A stretch of 38,557 nucleotides of DNA from Paratissierella sp033809995 (GTDB lineage Bacteria > Bacillota > Clostridia > Tissierellales > Tissierellaceae): assembly GCA_033809995.1 (NCBI GenBank), contig JAPXKQ010000017.1, forward strand, positions 1-38,557. The letters run 5' to 3'. The position numbers were made by a program, and so were the translations under genes. The notes below the pieces were generated by a model. The model was not told the origin of the DNA. It saw only the letters and a list, made by a program, of their open reading frames with translations, and did no database searches. This document shows positions 7,722 to 16,047 of the stretch, piece after piece; within the stretch, counting starts at the first letter, position 1; each line of letters starts with the position of its first letter.

Positions 7722-7735
7722 CAATGAACAATTAT
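7701..7735. repeat. Heptamer repeat, 5 units, overlapping the psuG end
   Basis: Five consecutive 7-mers (CAATTAA, CGATTAA, CAATTAA, CAATGAA, CAATTAT) form a phased array. It provides the last codons and the stop of psuG. Confidence 0.75.
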
Positions 7736-7754
7736 TAGGGTCATTCCTAAGGGT

Positions 7755-7835
7755 CTTAAAAGAGGAGATTCTTCGATAGTTAGGTTTATCCTGTCCGTCT
7801 CAGAATGACACCCTGCAGTACTTATCCTGCTTTTT
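7755..7835. repeat. Dispersed intergenic repeat (copy 2)
   Basis: The 'agaggagattcttcgatagt ... cagaatgacaccctgcag' unit is closely matched at 11261-11320 (AAAGAGGAGATCCTTCGATAG and AGGATGACATCCTGCAG). No coding content. It leads into the heptamer array. Confidence 0.7.
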
Positions 7836-7838
7836 GTT

Positions 7839-7936
7839 GTTCACTGTTCACTGTTAATTGTTAATTGTTATTTGTTATTTGTTATTTGTTATTTGTTATT
7901 TGTTATTTGTTATTTGTTATTTGTTAACTGTTAGCT
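7839..7936. repeat. Heptamer microsatellite, 14 phased units of GTTNNNT
   Basis: GTTCACT x2, GTTAATT x2, GTTATTT x8, GTTAACT and GTTAGCT follow without interruption. The array ends 5 bases before the ribosome binding site of the coiled-coil gene. Eight identical units suggest recent expansion by slippage. Confidence 0.9.
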
Positions 7937-7956
7937 AAAATAAGGGGGGAAGTTGG

Positions 7957-9066
7957 GTGAAACGGTTTTTGTCTATCATTCTAATAATAGCTATAATCAT
8001 TGTTCCATTTAGCATATACAGCTACTCCCAACCTTCTAATGAGGAGTCTGTTTCAGAGGTTCAGAATAGCATTGTCGAATTATCTGATGAAGAAAAGAAA
8101 ATATTAGAGGAACTATTTCTAGTACTTCAGGATATTATGGAAATGGAAGAAAGAGAAAAATCGATTATACTTGCAATGGAAAGCTTAAAGATAAATATAA
8201 CTGATATTGAAGATAGAATAAAAGACGAAACAATTAAGTATGAAAGTAATCTAAACATAATGGAGGAGGTTTTAAAATCCTACCAAAGAAATGGCTCCAC
8301 ATCTTTTCTTGAGCTTGTATTAAGCTCCGATAGTCTTGGAACTTTGTTAAAAAGAATTAATGCCATCAGGGATATATCTAGAAATACTGAAAATCTATTG
8401 AATACTATAGAAGAAGGAAAAGAAAAACTCGTTGAAGAGAAGAAAAACTTAAATAGTACCTTAGAGGATTACGAAATTAGACAAAAGGAATTGAAAGATG
8501 CTCTAGATAAGAAATTTGCGTTAAAGGATGATTTGGAAAGGAGACTATCATCATTGAAAGAAGAGCAGTCCAAATATGAAGATTATTTAAGGAGGCTGGA
8601 AATGTCATTCCATGAGATTAAACCAATATTCTCGGAGACAATCAATACCTTTGTCAAGATGATTGAGGATGGTAACTTACCCGAGGATGTTATGGATATT
8701 TCAATTTCCCTACCTAATATAAAGGGAGTTATCTATGAAGATGAGTTAAGAAATATATTGAAGGCTTATAAATTCCCTGCTGATTTTGATTTAATATTTA
8801 CAAAAGAAAGAATAGAATTGTATATGCCAGAATTAAACTTATATATGGCAGGAACATTTGAAATAGTTGATCCACATACCATAAAGCTAAAAGTAGTGGA
8901 TGGTAAATATATGGGGTTGACTTTAGAACAGGCATCCATTGAAGAATTATTTAAAAATGGCTATCTAATAATGAATTTCAAAAGTCTTTTGGATAAAAAC
9001 AAAATTAAATCTATTGAGATTAAGGATAAAAGCTTAGAACTTTATATTACACCAGTATTTTTCTAA
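7957..9066 (+). CDS. Secreted coiled-coil protein upstream of FtsEX (EnvC/PcsB-like stalk, no peptidase domain)
   Basis: 369 residues from GTG at 7957 (AAGGGGGGA 6 bases upstream). Residues 1-25 form a signal peptide or anchor (KRFLSIILIIAIIIVPFSIYSYS). Residues 42-215 are strongly predicted coiled coil, with a short loop containing SYQRNGSTSFLELVLSSDSLGTLLKR, the pattern of the PcsB/EnvC-type coiled-coil domain that contacts FtsX. Residues 225-369 form a compact mixed domain that I do not recognise. No LytM, CHAP or NlpC/P60 motif is present. Genes for FtsE-like and FtsX-like proteins follow at 17 bases. It is probably the extracellular partner of this FtsEX pair, relaying ATP hydrolysis to a cell-wall enzyme encoded elsewhere. 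Confidence 0.75.
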   Translation: MKRFLSIILIIAIIIVPFSIYSYSQPSNEESVSEVQNSIVELSDEEKKILEELFLVLQDIMEMEEREKSIILAMESLKINITDIEDRIKDETIKYESNLNIMEEVLKSYQRNGSTSFLELVLSSDSLGTLLKRINAIRDISRNTENLLNTIEEGKEKLVEEKKNLNSTLEDYEIRQKELKDALDKKFALKDDLERRLSSLKEEQSKYEDYLRRLEMSFHEIKPIFSETINTFVKMIEDGNLPEDVMDISISLPNIKGVIYEDELRNILKAYKFPADFDLIFTKERIELYMPELNLYMAGTFEIVDPHTIKLKVVDGKYMGLTLEQASIEELFKNGYLIMNFKSLLDKNKIKSIEIKDKSLELYITPVFF

Positions 9067-9083
9067 ATCAAGGGGGAAGAGCT

Positions 9084-9767
9084 TTGATAAAAGCAAATGA
9101 TGTCTATTTAAAATATCCAGATGGCACTATTGGATTAAAGAATATAAATGTGGAGATAGGACCTGGTGAAGTAGTTTATATCACTGGTCCAAGTGGTTCA
9201 GGTAAAACAAGTTTCTTAAAACTTTTAATGGGCATGGAATATCCAACTTCCGGCTCATTGGATGTTTTGGGACAAGCGATTAACAACAATAATGCTTCAG
9301 GTATTAGAAAACTTAGAAGATTAATTGGTCCTGTCTTCCAGGATTTTAAATTATTGACTGGTAGGACTGTGCTAGAGAACGTTGTTATTGGTATGAGGTT
9401 TTTAAATTTTTCTAATATTGAAATGAAGTCTATTGCCATTACTGCAATTGATAGGGTTGGCTTGCATCATAAAACTCTATCATTGGTGGATAATCTTTCC
9501 TATGGTGAAAGACAAAGAGTTGCTATAGCAAGAGCTGTAGCAAGAAAACCAAAACTGATAATCGCAGATGAGCCTACAGGTAATTTGGATAAAGAAAATT
9601 CATTAAATATATTGGACTTGTTTAATTCATTTAGAGATGAAAATACCTCTGTTATCATTACTACCCATGCTACTCACCTTATTGAAGATGCTAAAGAATG
9701 CAAAAGAATTAGGATAAAAGAAGGCACTATGACTGTAGAGGAGGCATATTATGAAAGTTTTGTTTAA
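9084..9767 (+). CDS. ftsE: FtsE-like ABC transporter ATPase
   Basis: 227 residues from TTG at 9084 with GGGGGAAG just upstream. Walker A GPSGSGKT (about 36-43), Q-loop FQDFKLL, signature LSYGERQRVAIARA (canonical FtsE is LSGGE), Walker B LIIADEPTGNLD and the H-loop TTHATH are all present. FtsE forms a membrane complex with FtsX and controls peptidoglycan hydrolases through a periplasmic or extracellular partner rather than moving a substrate. Its stop overlaps the ftsX start by 17 bases. The organism may have a second FtsEX copy; I cannot tell from this window. Confidence 0.88.
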   Translation: MIKANDVYLKYPDGTIGLKNINVEIGPGEVVYITGPSGSGKTSFLKLLMGMEYPTSGSLDVLGQAINNNNASGIRKLRRLIGPVFQDFKLLTGRTVLENVVIGMRFLNFSNIEMKSIAITAIDRVGLHHKTLSLVDNLSYGERQRVAIARAVARKPKLIIADEPTGNLDKENSLNILDLFNSFRDENTSVIITTHATHLIEDAKECKRIRIKEGTMTVEEAYYESFV

Positions 9768-10635
9768 AAATACTACATATTTTTTAAATGAAATTAAAAC
9801 AATTTTTAAACTAAATTTGTTATCAAATATCTTCTCAATAATTAGCTTAGCTTTTATATTTCTTATGCTTTCAATGGTAATTTCAGGCTCCTGGACAACC
9901 AAATATATGATAAACTCCATTGAAGATGAGGCAGAGATAAGTGTTTATTATAATGAAAATTTAAATTCTCAAGAGATTTTAGATATTCAAGAAAAAATCA
10001 AAAATATTGAAAGTGTAAAGGATGTCATAAGTGTAAACGAAGAAGAAGCAAAAGATAAAATGATAGAAATCTTAGGAAAAGAATCTAAAATTATAAGCCT
10101 TTTTGAACATAATCCATTTAGCCCTTATATTGAAGTTAAAATAGATTTGGAAAATATAGATTCAATGGTAAGGAATATTGAAAATATTAAAGGTGTTGAA
10201 CTTGTAAGGGATAATAAGGAAATATTAGATAGACTGATTAATATATCTAATCTGGTGAATATAGTTGGCCTATTTATTATAACAGCGGTAAGTATTGCTA
10301 CTCTTGTGATTACATCTCATATTATACGACAGGGTATTTATAATAACAAAGAAGAAATCAACACATTAAGGCTTTTAGGTGCACCAGAGGTTTTTATTAC
10401 ATTGCCATTTGTATTGGAAGGAATATTAATGTCAGTTGTTGCTGGATTATTATCCATAGGGATGATTGGAGTAGTAATTAATTATTTATATTCACATGTA
10501 ACAGGTGTATTGCCCTTTATTATTTTACCACCTTTTAATGAAATGATTTTTAATATTGGAATTTTTGCAATTATCTTAAGCATGTTATTAGGCTTATTAG
10601 GGAGCTTATTTGGACTGAAAGCTACTAGACAATAG
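9751..10635 (+). CDS. ftsX: FtsX-like permease
   Basis: 294 residues with the FtsX layout: a cytoplasmic N-terminus, first membrane helix at about 25-47, a large extracellular loop (about 48-168, with the VKDVISVNEEEAK and IENIKGVELV ferredoxin-like strands), then three helices at about 172-193, 218-245 and 265-290. The GAPEVFITLPFVLEG block before the third helix is typical. It starts inside ftsE with GAGGAGGC upstream. The extracellular loop is where PcsB/EnvC-type coiled coils bind, matching the gene at 7957-9066. Confidence 0.88.
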   Translation: MKVLFKNTTYFLNEIKTIFKLNLLSNIFSIISLAFIFLMLSMVISGSWTTKYMINSIEDEAEISVYYNENLNSQEILDIQEKIKNIESVKDVISVNEEEAKDKMIEILGKESKIISLFEHNPFSPYIEVKIDLENIDSMVRNIENIKGVELVRDNKEILDRLINISNLVNIVGLFIITAVSIATLVITSHIIRQGIYNNKEEINTLRLLGAPEVFITLPFVLEGILMSVVAGLLSIGMIGVVINYLYSHVTGVLPFIILPPFNEMIFNIGIFAIILSMLLGLLGSLFGLKATRQ

Positions 10636-10669
10636 AAAAACCTTGGATTAAACCAAGGTTTTATTTTTT
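10636..10669 (+). terminator. Intrinsic terminator of the ftsEX operon
   Basis: AAAACCTTGG / CCAAGGTTTT around ATTAAA, followed by ATTTTTT, directly after the ftsX stop. Confidence 0.9.
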
Positions 10670-10695
10670 AGAAGATCCTCTTCTAAATTTCAAGC

Positions 10696-11154
10696 TCAGG
10701 TGTTACAAACATTTTTATATGTTCTAAAAAATGCATTAGCAGAGGTTTCTTCTTCCTCAGTAAGCTTTTTAGTAGCTAATATTGATTGTAGTTCGGCATC
10801 CCCATCTTCAAACACCTTATCATTTCTAAATAGATAGGCAAGATTTTCTCCTTCTTCAATATTCAAATGAAGTGCTTTCATAAACTTTATTTTATCTTCA
10901 TTATATAATTTTTGAATAATATAGCTAAATTCCTCTACATAAGCCCCGTCAGGGTTACTATATAGTCTAATTATCAATGATATTTCTTCTTCATTGAATT
11001 CTGTGTTTCTTAAAAATTGAAATACCTTATTAAGTTCATCAGGGTATTCTGTACTTAGTGTAGTCCAGTCCGCCCAATAGAGTTCATCTAATAACTCTAG
11101 TCTTTCATCCTTTGTTAGGTTTTCTTTATTGATTAATTCAATTATTCTTTCCAT
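10696..11154 (-). CDS. Hypothetical acidic helical protein
   Basis: 152 residues, starting MERIIELINKENLTKDERLE. It is strongly acidic and all-helical in appearance, with repeated short amphipathic helices and no signal peptide or membrane segment. I do not recognise the family. The start at 11154 is set by GGAGGTGATT 4 bases upstream; 30 further upstream codons are made of heptamer repeat and are not credible. It is convergent to ftsX and shares the short gap after the ftsX terminator. Confidence 0.65.
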   Translation of the reverse strand: MERIIELINKENLTKDERLELLDELYWADWTTLSTEYPDELNKVFQFLRNTEFNEEEISLIIRLYSNPDGAYVEEFSYIIQKLYNEDKIKFMKALHLNIEEGENLAYLFRNDKVFEDGDAELQSILATKKLTEEEETSANAFFRTYKNVCNT

Positions 11155-11458
11155 TGAATCACCTCCGAAAAACAATTGAGAATGGACAATTGACAGTTGA
11201 CAATGCACAATCGATTCCTGAGCCAGCGAAGAATCTATGGTCATCTTTATAGGTCATAAAAGAGGAGATCCTTCGATAGTAAAGCTTATACTGCTAAACT
11301 CAGGATGACATCCTGCAGACATTATACTGCAAAAAGAGGAGATCCCTCCACGTTAGTCGGGATGACACCCTCGGTGTTTAGTAGATTTCTCCACTACGGT
11401 CGAAATTACAGCTTCGGTGTTTTTTTGTTGCTCACTGTTCACTGTTAGTTGTTAACTG
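11155..11458. repeat. Composite of heptamers and dispersed repeats between two genes
   Basis: No gene here. It opens with six phased 7-mers (11171-11212: AACAATT, GAGAATG, GACAATT, GACAGTT, GACAATG, CACAATC). At least three dispersed repeat units follow (about 11261-11320, 11333-11365 and 11380-11425). It closes with five 7-mers (11430-11464), the last giving the stop of the DUF445 gene. Confidence 0.75.
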
Positions 11459-12709
11459 TTAGCTTATTAACGGTGTTATAATCCCTATAAGTCCACCTAA
11501 AAGTGCTCCTAACCATGTGATTGCCTTCAACTCTTTGCTTGATATATCCATAATTATATCTTCTGCATAGGATACTTCAAAGCTATTGATTTGGTCTTCC
11601 ACAATTTTTGCAATATTTATTGTCTCTATAAAAGAAGGCAATTTTTCAATTGTTATTCTTTGAGCCAACATCTTAGTATACTTTATTATACTGTCTATAG
11701 TCTTGTTATCAATATTTTTCATTATATCTTTTATTTCCTTGTTGCAGAAATTATCCAATATCTCATGGATTTCTTCTTTTATTTTTTCTTCAACTATTAC
11801 TATTAATTTACCCCTATTATCTTCCCCGTAAATATTTATTATTATATTTTTACAAAGCTTTGTTATTTCCTCGCTACTTACATTGTCATTTATATTTGTT
11901 GATAATACAGAGACCTTACCTTTTAATATTTTGTCTATTATTTCATTGATGGCAAATACTAAATCGTCACCTGTATTTTCATTATTCAATTGTACATCTA
12001 TAGCTTCATATACTTTTTCAGATATTATTTTTGGTGATACAAATGTAGTTAATAGTTTAGGCAATTTTTCTTCTGCCATGTTTTCTATAGCTTTTAATAT
12101 TTTAATTTTTACATTGGGACTCGAGATGAGTTCTTTTAATGAATTTAGAATTTTATTTTTATTTATAGCAATATAATCTTTTACCCTTAAAGTAATTTCA
12201 TTTGGTATTATTTCCTCCAACGACCTATCATCATTTAATAGCATTAAGAATTCTTGATTTATAAGATGATTTAACCCATCTTTTAAGCTCTCCTTAAATC
12301 TATCATCCTCTATCCTGTTCATTATATTTTCCATTATCTTAGATTCAATGTACTCTAAAAATTTGATATAATTTCCTTCACCAAATGAATTTACAAATTC
12401 TTTTATCGTAATATTACTTATCATTAGTTTATTTATACTAAAAGCTATAGAACTACGAAGGCTTTCCTCCATCCTTTCCCCTTGTATAGCCTTTGTTATA
12501 GTTTCTGGTGTTATTAAATGGCTGGCTATTGCCTCTCCAGTAGACTTTGCTATTCTGTCCATTTCCTTTGGAATAAGTCCAGGTGTAAAAGGTATTTTTA
12601 TGCCAAAGATTCTTTTCTCATAATGTGGTCTAAATAGCATTTTAATTGCAAGCCAATTTGTAGTATATCCTATTACTGCTCCTATCACGATTGGTACAAA
12701 AAATTTCAT
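11459..12709 (-). CDS. DUF445 family membrane protein (YheB-like)
   Basis: 416 residues. A first membrane helix (about 3-22) is followed by the family block TTNWLAIKMLFRPHYEKRIFG and IPFTPGLIPKEMDRIAKSTG. A long helical middle of repeated amphipathic segments follows, and a C-terminal membrane hairpin (ITWLGALLGGLIGIITPLI). This is the DUF445/YheB architecture; function is unknown, with a possible membrane-associated role in Bacillus-type sporulation reported only loosely for the family. GAAGGTGA lies 5 bases before the ATG. The stop comes from the heptamer GTTAGCT at 11458-11464. Confidence 0.9.
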   Translation of the reverse strand: MKFFVPIVIGAVIGYTTNWLAIKMLFRPHYEKRIFGIKIPFTPGLIPKEMDRIAKSTGEAIASHLITPETITKAIQGERMEESLRSSIAFSINKLMISNITIKEFVNSFGEGNYIKFLEYIESKIMENIMNRIEDDRFKESLKDGLNHLINQEFLMLLNDDRSLEEIIPNEITLRVKDYIAINKNKILNSLKELISSPNVKIKILKAIENMAEEKLPKLLTTFVSPKIISEKVYEAIDVQLNNENTGDDLVFAINEIIDKILKGKVSVLSTNINDNVSSEEITKLCKNIIINIYGEDNRGKLIVIVEEKIKEEIHEILDNFCNKEIKDIMKNIDNKTIDSIIKYTKMLAQRITIEKLPSFIETINIAKIVEDQINSFEVSYAEDIIMDISSKELKAITWLGALLGGLIGIITPLIS

Positions 12710-12748
12710 GTGTTCACCTTCTATTTATAATGTCATTATTTTACCCTG

Positions 12749-13666
12749 TTATTGCAAAAATAATATTGCCACTCCAATAACCGTCACAAATGCCCCAATA
12801 ATTTCTTTTGGTTTTATTTTTTCTTTTAATATAAATATTGAAAAAGGTATTATAGTTATTGGTGTTATGGAAGATATAGTAGATGCTACTCCAGTTGACG
12901 TATATTTAATAGATATTAAGGATAGCACCACTCCCACAAATGGTCCGAAAAAAGCTCCAAATGTTATGTCTAACATTGCTTCTTTATTTTTAAGCGCCAC
13001 CTTTATATCTTTAAATTTCTTCATTATTATGAACAATAAATTGAATCCTATAAATCCAGCAATTATCCTTATCTGTGTAGCTGCGATTACATCATAATCT
13101 CCCATTCCAATTTTACTTAAAATAAGTCCTAATGCTTGTCCAATAGAACCCAAAAAAGCATAGGTTAAGCCCTTTATAGGATGATTTATCTTTACTTTAT
13201 GTTCTACATCATCCTTACTCATTATAACTATTGCAACTCCTAGGATTGTGATTATCATTCCCAATATACTTAAACCACTTAACTTTTCATTTAAAAATAT
13301 AAATCCAAGTATAGCTGTTATTGGAGGCGATAATGCCATAATCAAACATGAGACTCTCACCCCAACTTCAAGATAGGATTGAAATAAAAACATATCCCCT
13401 AGGAAAAAACCTATAAAACCTGAAATGGAAAGCCAAATCCAGTTACTTGAACTGGCATCTAATGGTAAAAACATCCCTCTTGTAAATAATGCATACGTAC
13501 TAATAAATAAAAATCCAATTACTAATCTAATATAACCTACAGCTAAGGAGCCTACTTTCTTACCTGCTCTTTCAAATACAATTCCTATCATTGTCCAGCA
13601 TAGTGCAGTACCTAATGCAGCCAATTCTCCGATGCTATTTTGAAACAAATCCTCCCCTACTTTCAT
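12749..13666 (-). CDS. EamA/DMT-family transporter
   Basis: 305 residues with ten predicted helices in two repeats, each ending in the typical lysine/glutamate turn (FIFLNEKLSGLSILGMIITILGV and FILKEKIKPKEIIGAFVTVIGV). It belongs to the drug/metabolite transporter superfamily but is only distantly similar to the copy at 3923-4780. The substrate is unknown. The annotated ATG lacks a clear ribosome binding site; GGGGAGGAT lies just inside the frame, so the true start may be a few codons downstream at a non-ATG codon. Confidence 0.85.
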   Translation of the reverse strand: MKVGEDLFQNSIGELAALGTALCWTMIGIVFERAGKKVGSLAVGYIRLVIGFLFISTYALFTRGMFLPLDASSSNWIWLSISGFIGFFLGDMFLFQSYLEVGVRVSCLIMALSPPITAILGFIFLNEKLSGLSILGMIITILGVAIVIMSKDDVEHKVKINHPIKGLTYAFLGSIGQALGLILSKIGMGDYDVIAATQIRIIAGFIGFNLLFIIMKKFKDIKVALKNKEAMLDITFGAFFGPFVGVVLSLISIKYTSTGVASTISSITPITIIPFSIFILKEKIKPKEIIGAFVTVIGVAILFLQ

Positions 13667-13745
13667 ATAATTATCAAAATTTCTCGAATGTTCTAAGTAT
13701 TATTATTGCTGCTTGTTTTCGAGTGGAATTTTTCTTTGGATTGAT

Positions 13746-14165
13746 TTAATCTTCTTCTTCTATAATCTCAATTTCTATAATGTTTTCTTGATTTCTTTTC
13801 CATTCCTTATATGTTTCTAATTCAGCTGATATCTTCTTTAGTATATAGGTGAACACAGCAGCATCATCTAAAAATCCACCTACTAAGAAATCTGGAATTA
13901 TATCTATTGGATTTATTAGATACAGAAAACTTATTATAACCATAATTACTGAACCTTTAGATATTTCCTTGTATTTACCACTCATCCAGTCTTTAGTCAA
14001 TTGGACTAATAGTTTTATATCAGTAATTATACTATTTAATTCTTTGTTACCTTCCAATACTTTTAATGTCTTGGAAATTAAATCTTTTAATTTGCTATTA
14101 TCTAAAGAGATTGCCCCTGCCTTTTCACTTAAATCATTGATAATCTTTTCAAAGTTTAGTTTCAT
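13746..14165 (-). CDS. YkvA family (DUF1232) protein
   Basis: 139 residues. The DUF1232 core lies at about 75-110: FLYLINPIDIIPDFLVGGFLDDAAV, a short hydrophobic hairpin with conserved Pro-Asp residues. A helical N-terminal part and an acidic tail (EIEIIEEED) flank it. Function of the family is unknown. AAAGGTGAT precedes the ATG. Confidence 0.85.
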   Translation of the reverse strand: MKLNFEKIINDLSEKAGAISLDNSKLKDLISKTLKVLEGNKELNSIITDIKLLVQLTKDWMSGKYKEISKGSVIMVIISFLYLINPIDIIPDFLVGGFLDDAAVFTYILKKISAELETYKEWKRNQENIIEIEIIEEED

Positions 14166-14207
14166 AACATCACCTTTAATTTAGTTTAAATATATTTTTT
14201 TAAAATA

Positions 14208-14774
14208 CTAAATGTAATTCAATTTTTTTATATACTTAAAATCATCTTCAATTGATATGATATTTATACTTCCATTATCTATTTTAAATTTTAAAAACAG
14301 ATTTGGATTGTCAAATATCCAACACAATGCTAATCTTATAATTCCATCATGGACTACTAAAACAATATCTTCATCTAATTTTGCTTTTTCTTCTAGAAAA
14401 TCTTTAACCCTATTGTATACTATATTTAAACTTTCCCCTTCTGGTATATTATATGTATTTGGGTTATCTAACCAAAGCTTAGTCTCTTCAGGATACCTTT
14501 CCAATAGTTCATCATATGTATATCCTGTAAATATACCAAAATTAATCTCCCTTATTCTAACATCAGGGTTTCCTTCCAATCCTAGTATATCCAAAGTCTC
14601 TTTTGTTCTTCCCAGCGGGCTATAGTATACCTTATCGAAAGTAAATTTTTTTAATAATTCCCTCGTTCTTTTAATTTGTTCTTTTCCTCTATCTGATAAC
14701 TTCGTATCATCTCTACTAAGTATTTTTAGTATATTATCTTCCGTCTCTCCATGACGTATCATTATTATATCCAA
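14208..14774 (-). CDS. cobC: Histidine phosphatase, probable alpha-ribazole phosphatase
   Basis: 188 residues from TTG at 14774 (GGGGATGA upstream), giving MDIIMIRHGETEDN. The RHGE catalytic histidine, YYSPLGRTKETLDIL, REINFGIFTGYTYDEL and VVHDGIIRL (second histidine) identify the phosphoglycerate mutase-like superfamily. Position at the end of the cobalamin operon, overlapping the cobS stop by 10 bases, supports alpha-ribazole-5'-phosphate or cobalamin-5'-phosphate dephosphorylation. An upstream ATG at 14810 would lie inside cobS and lacks a site. A general phosphatase cannot be excluded by sequence. Confidence 0.8.
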   Translation of the reverse strand: MDIIMIRHGETEDNILKILSRDDTKLSDRGKEQIKRTRELLKKFTFDKVYYSPLGRTKETLDILGLEGNPDVRIREINFGIFTGYTYDELLERYPEETKLWLDNPNTYNIPEGESLNIVYNRVKDFLEEKAKLDEDIVLVVHDGIIRLALCWIFDNPNLFLKFKIDNGSINIISIEDDFKYIKKLNYI

Positions 14775-15499
14775 ATTATCATCCCCAAATAAGTTAATAA
14801 AGAAATGCATTCTCCTATTTCAATTATAGTACCATAAACATCTCCAGTTAATCCACCTATTTTTTTATATGCTATATAGGATATGATTTCTCCAGTTAAT
14901 ATCGTTGCTAATAATGGTATTATGTATGCTTTATTAAATACCAATAAAATAAATATATATAATAAACTACTTAAGATTATCAATTTCTTAGGGTTGCTTT
15001 TGTTGAATAAATCTCCTAAACCACCAGGTCTAGCACATTTTTTATATGAAATTATATAGCCTACAACAAGTCTACTATTTGCTAAGGACAAAATAAGCCC
15101 AATTGGTAGGTGGGGAGTATTTTTTATTAGAATGTATTTAAAGAGTAATAAAAATACTATACTTAATACTCCAAATGCTCCAATTCTACTATCCTTCATG
15201 ATTTCCAATACCTTTTCCTTATCTCTATTGGATAAAAAACCATCGAAGGTATCTGAAAGACCGTCTATATGAAGCCCTCCAGTTAGAATAATTAAAGTAA
15301 GCATTGTTAGAAACGATGCTATTTCAATATTTAAAGGAGATAATATATAGTAAACAAATCCACCTATTGCACCAATAACAGCCCCAACTAAAGGAAAGAA
15401 AAAAATACTATTTCTAATATTCTTATCATTAAAATCAATTGCAATATTGATAGGTAACCGAGTTAAAAATTGAAATGCTAATATAAGCCCTTTAATCAT
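14765..15499 (-). CDS. cobS: Adenosylcobinamide-GDP ribazoletransferase (cobalamin synthase)
   Basis: 244 residues, multi-pass membrane enzyme joining adenosylcobinamide-GDP and alpha-ribazole (phosphate). The N-terminal AFQFLTRLPI, the metal/substrate motif GGLHIDGLSDTFDGF (74-88) and DSRIGAFGVLSIV are diagnostic. Six to seven membrane helices follow. The start overlaps the cobU stop by 4 bases (ATGA), so translation is coupled. Length is normal. Confidence 0.95.
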   Translation of the reverse strand: MIKGLILAFQFLTRLPINIAIDFNDKNIRNSIFFFPLVGAVIGAIGGFVYYILSPLNIEIASFLTMLTLIILTGGLHIDGLSDTFDGFLSNRDKEKVLEIMKDSRIGAFGVLSIVFLLLFKYILIKNTPHLPIGLILSLANSRLVVGYIISYKKCARPGGLGDLFNKSNPKKLIILSSLLYIFILLVFNKAYIIPLLATILTGEIISYIAYKKIGGLTGDVYGTIIEIGECISLLTYLGMIIWI

Positions 15500-16032
15500 T
15501 TAATCTTCACTGGTATTCCACAACATACCAAATAAACCTCATCAGATATCTTAGCCAATCTTTGGTTTATCCTTCCTTGTATATCTCTAAATACCCTTGA
15601 TACGTGATGCTCAGGAACAATAGAATCTCCAACTTCATTTGTTACCATTACCAAATTATATCCTTTTTCATTAATAGTCTTGATAAATGTATTCAGTTCA
15701 TTATATACTGTATCCTCAATTTTCTTTTGCAATTCATAATCTATATGCTCAGTGTCTTTACTTATATCAAACATAATATTTGATGTTAAAACTGTAATAC
15801 AATCCAAAAGATAATTTTTTTCATTTCCTATAGAATTATGTAGATTGTAATTTCCTTCATAAGTCCTCCATTCAGAAGGTCTACTGATTTTATGCAATCT
15901 TATCCTTTCTTCCATTTCTTCATCATAAATTTTAGATGTGGCTATATAAACCACATCTAAATTATTTTCATATAGACTTTCGGCAAAAGTACTTTTACCG
16001 CTTCTTGCTCCACCTGTTACTAATGTAATCAA
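15496..16032 (-). CDS. cobU: Adenosylcobinamide kinase / guanylyltransferase
   Basis: 178 residues with the P-loop TGGARSGKS near the N-terminus, VVYIATSKIYDEEMEERI and RLHKISRPSEWRTYE containing the histidine that takes the GMP, and VTNEVGDSIVPEH. The enzyme phosphorylates adenosylcobinamide and then converts the phosphate to the GDP form, the activated substrate of CobS. It sits between cobT and cobS with short gaps. Length is normal for the family. Confidence 0.95.
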   Translation of the reverse strand: MITLVTGGARSGKSTFAESLYENNLDVVYIATSKIYDEEMEERIRLHKISRPSEWRTYEGNYNLHNSIGNEKNYLLDCITVLTSNIMFDISKDTEHIDYELQKKIEDTVYNELNTFIKTINEKGYNLVMVTNEVGDSIVPEHHVSRVFRDIQGRINQRLAKISDEVYLVCCGIPVKIK

Positions 16033-16047
16033 AATATCACCTACGTC

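Noticed and set aside
7839..7936. CRISPR array
   Set aside because: Units are contiguous 7-mers without spacers.
9176..9439. Minus-strand frame within ftsE
   Set aside because: Antisense shadow of a strongly conserved ATPase gene.
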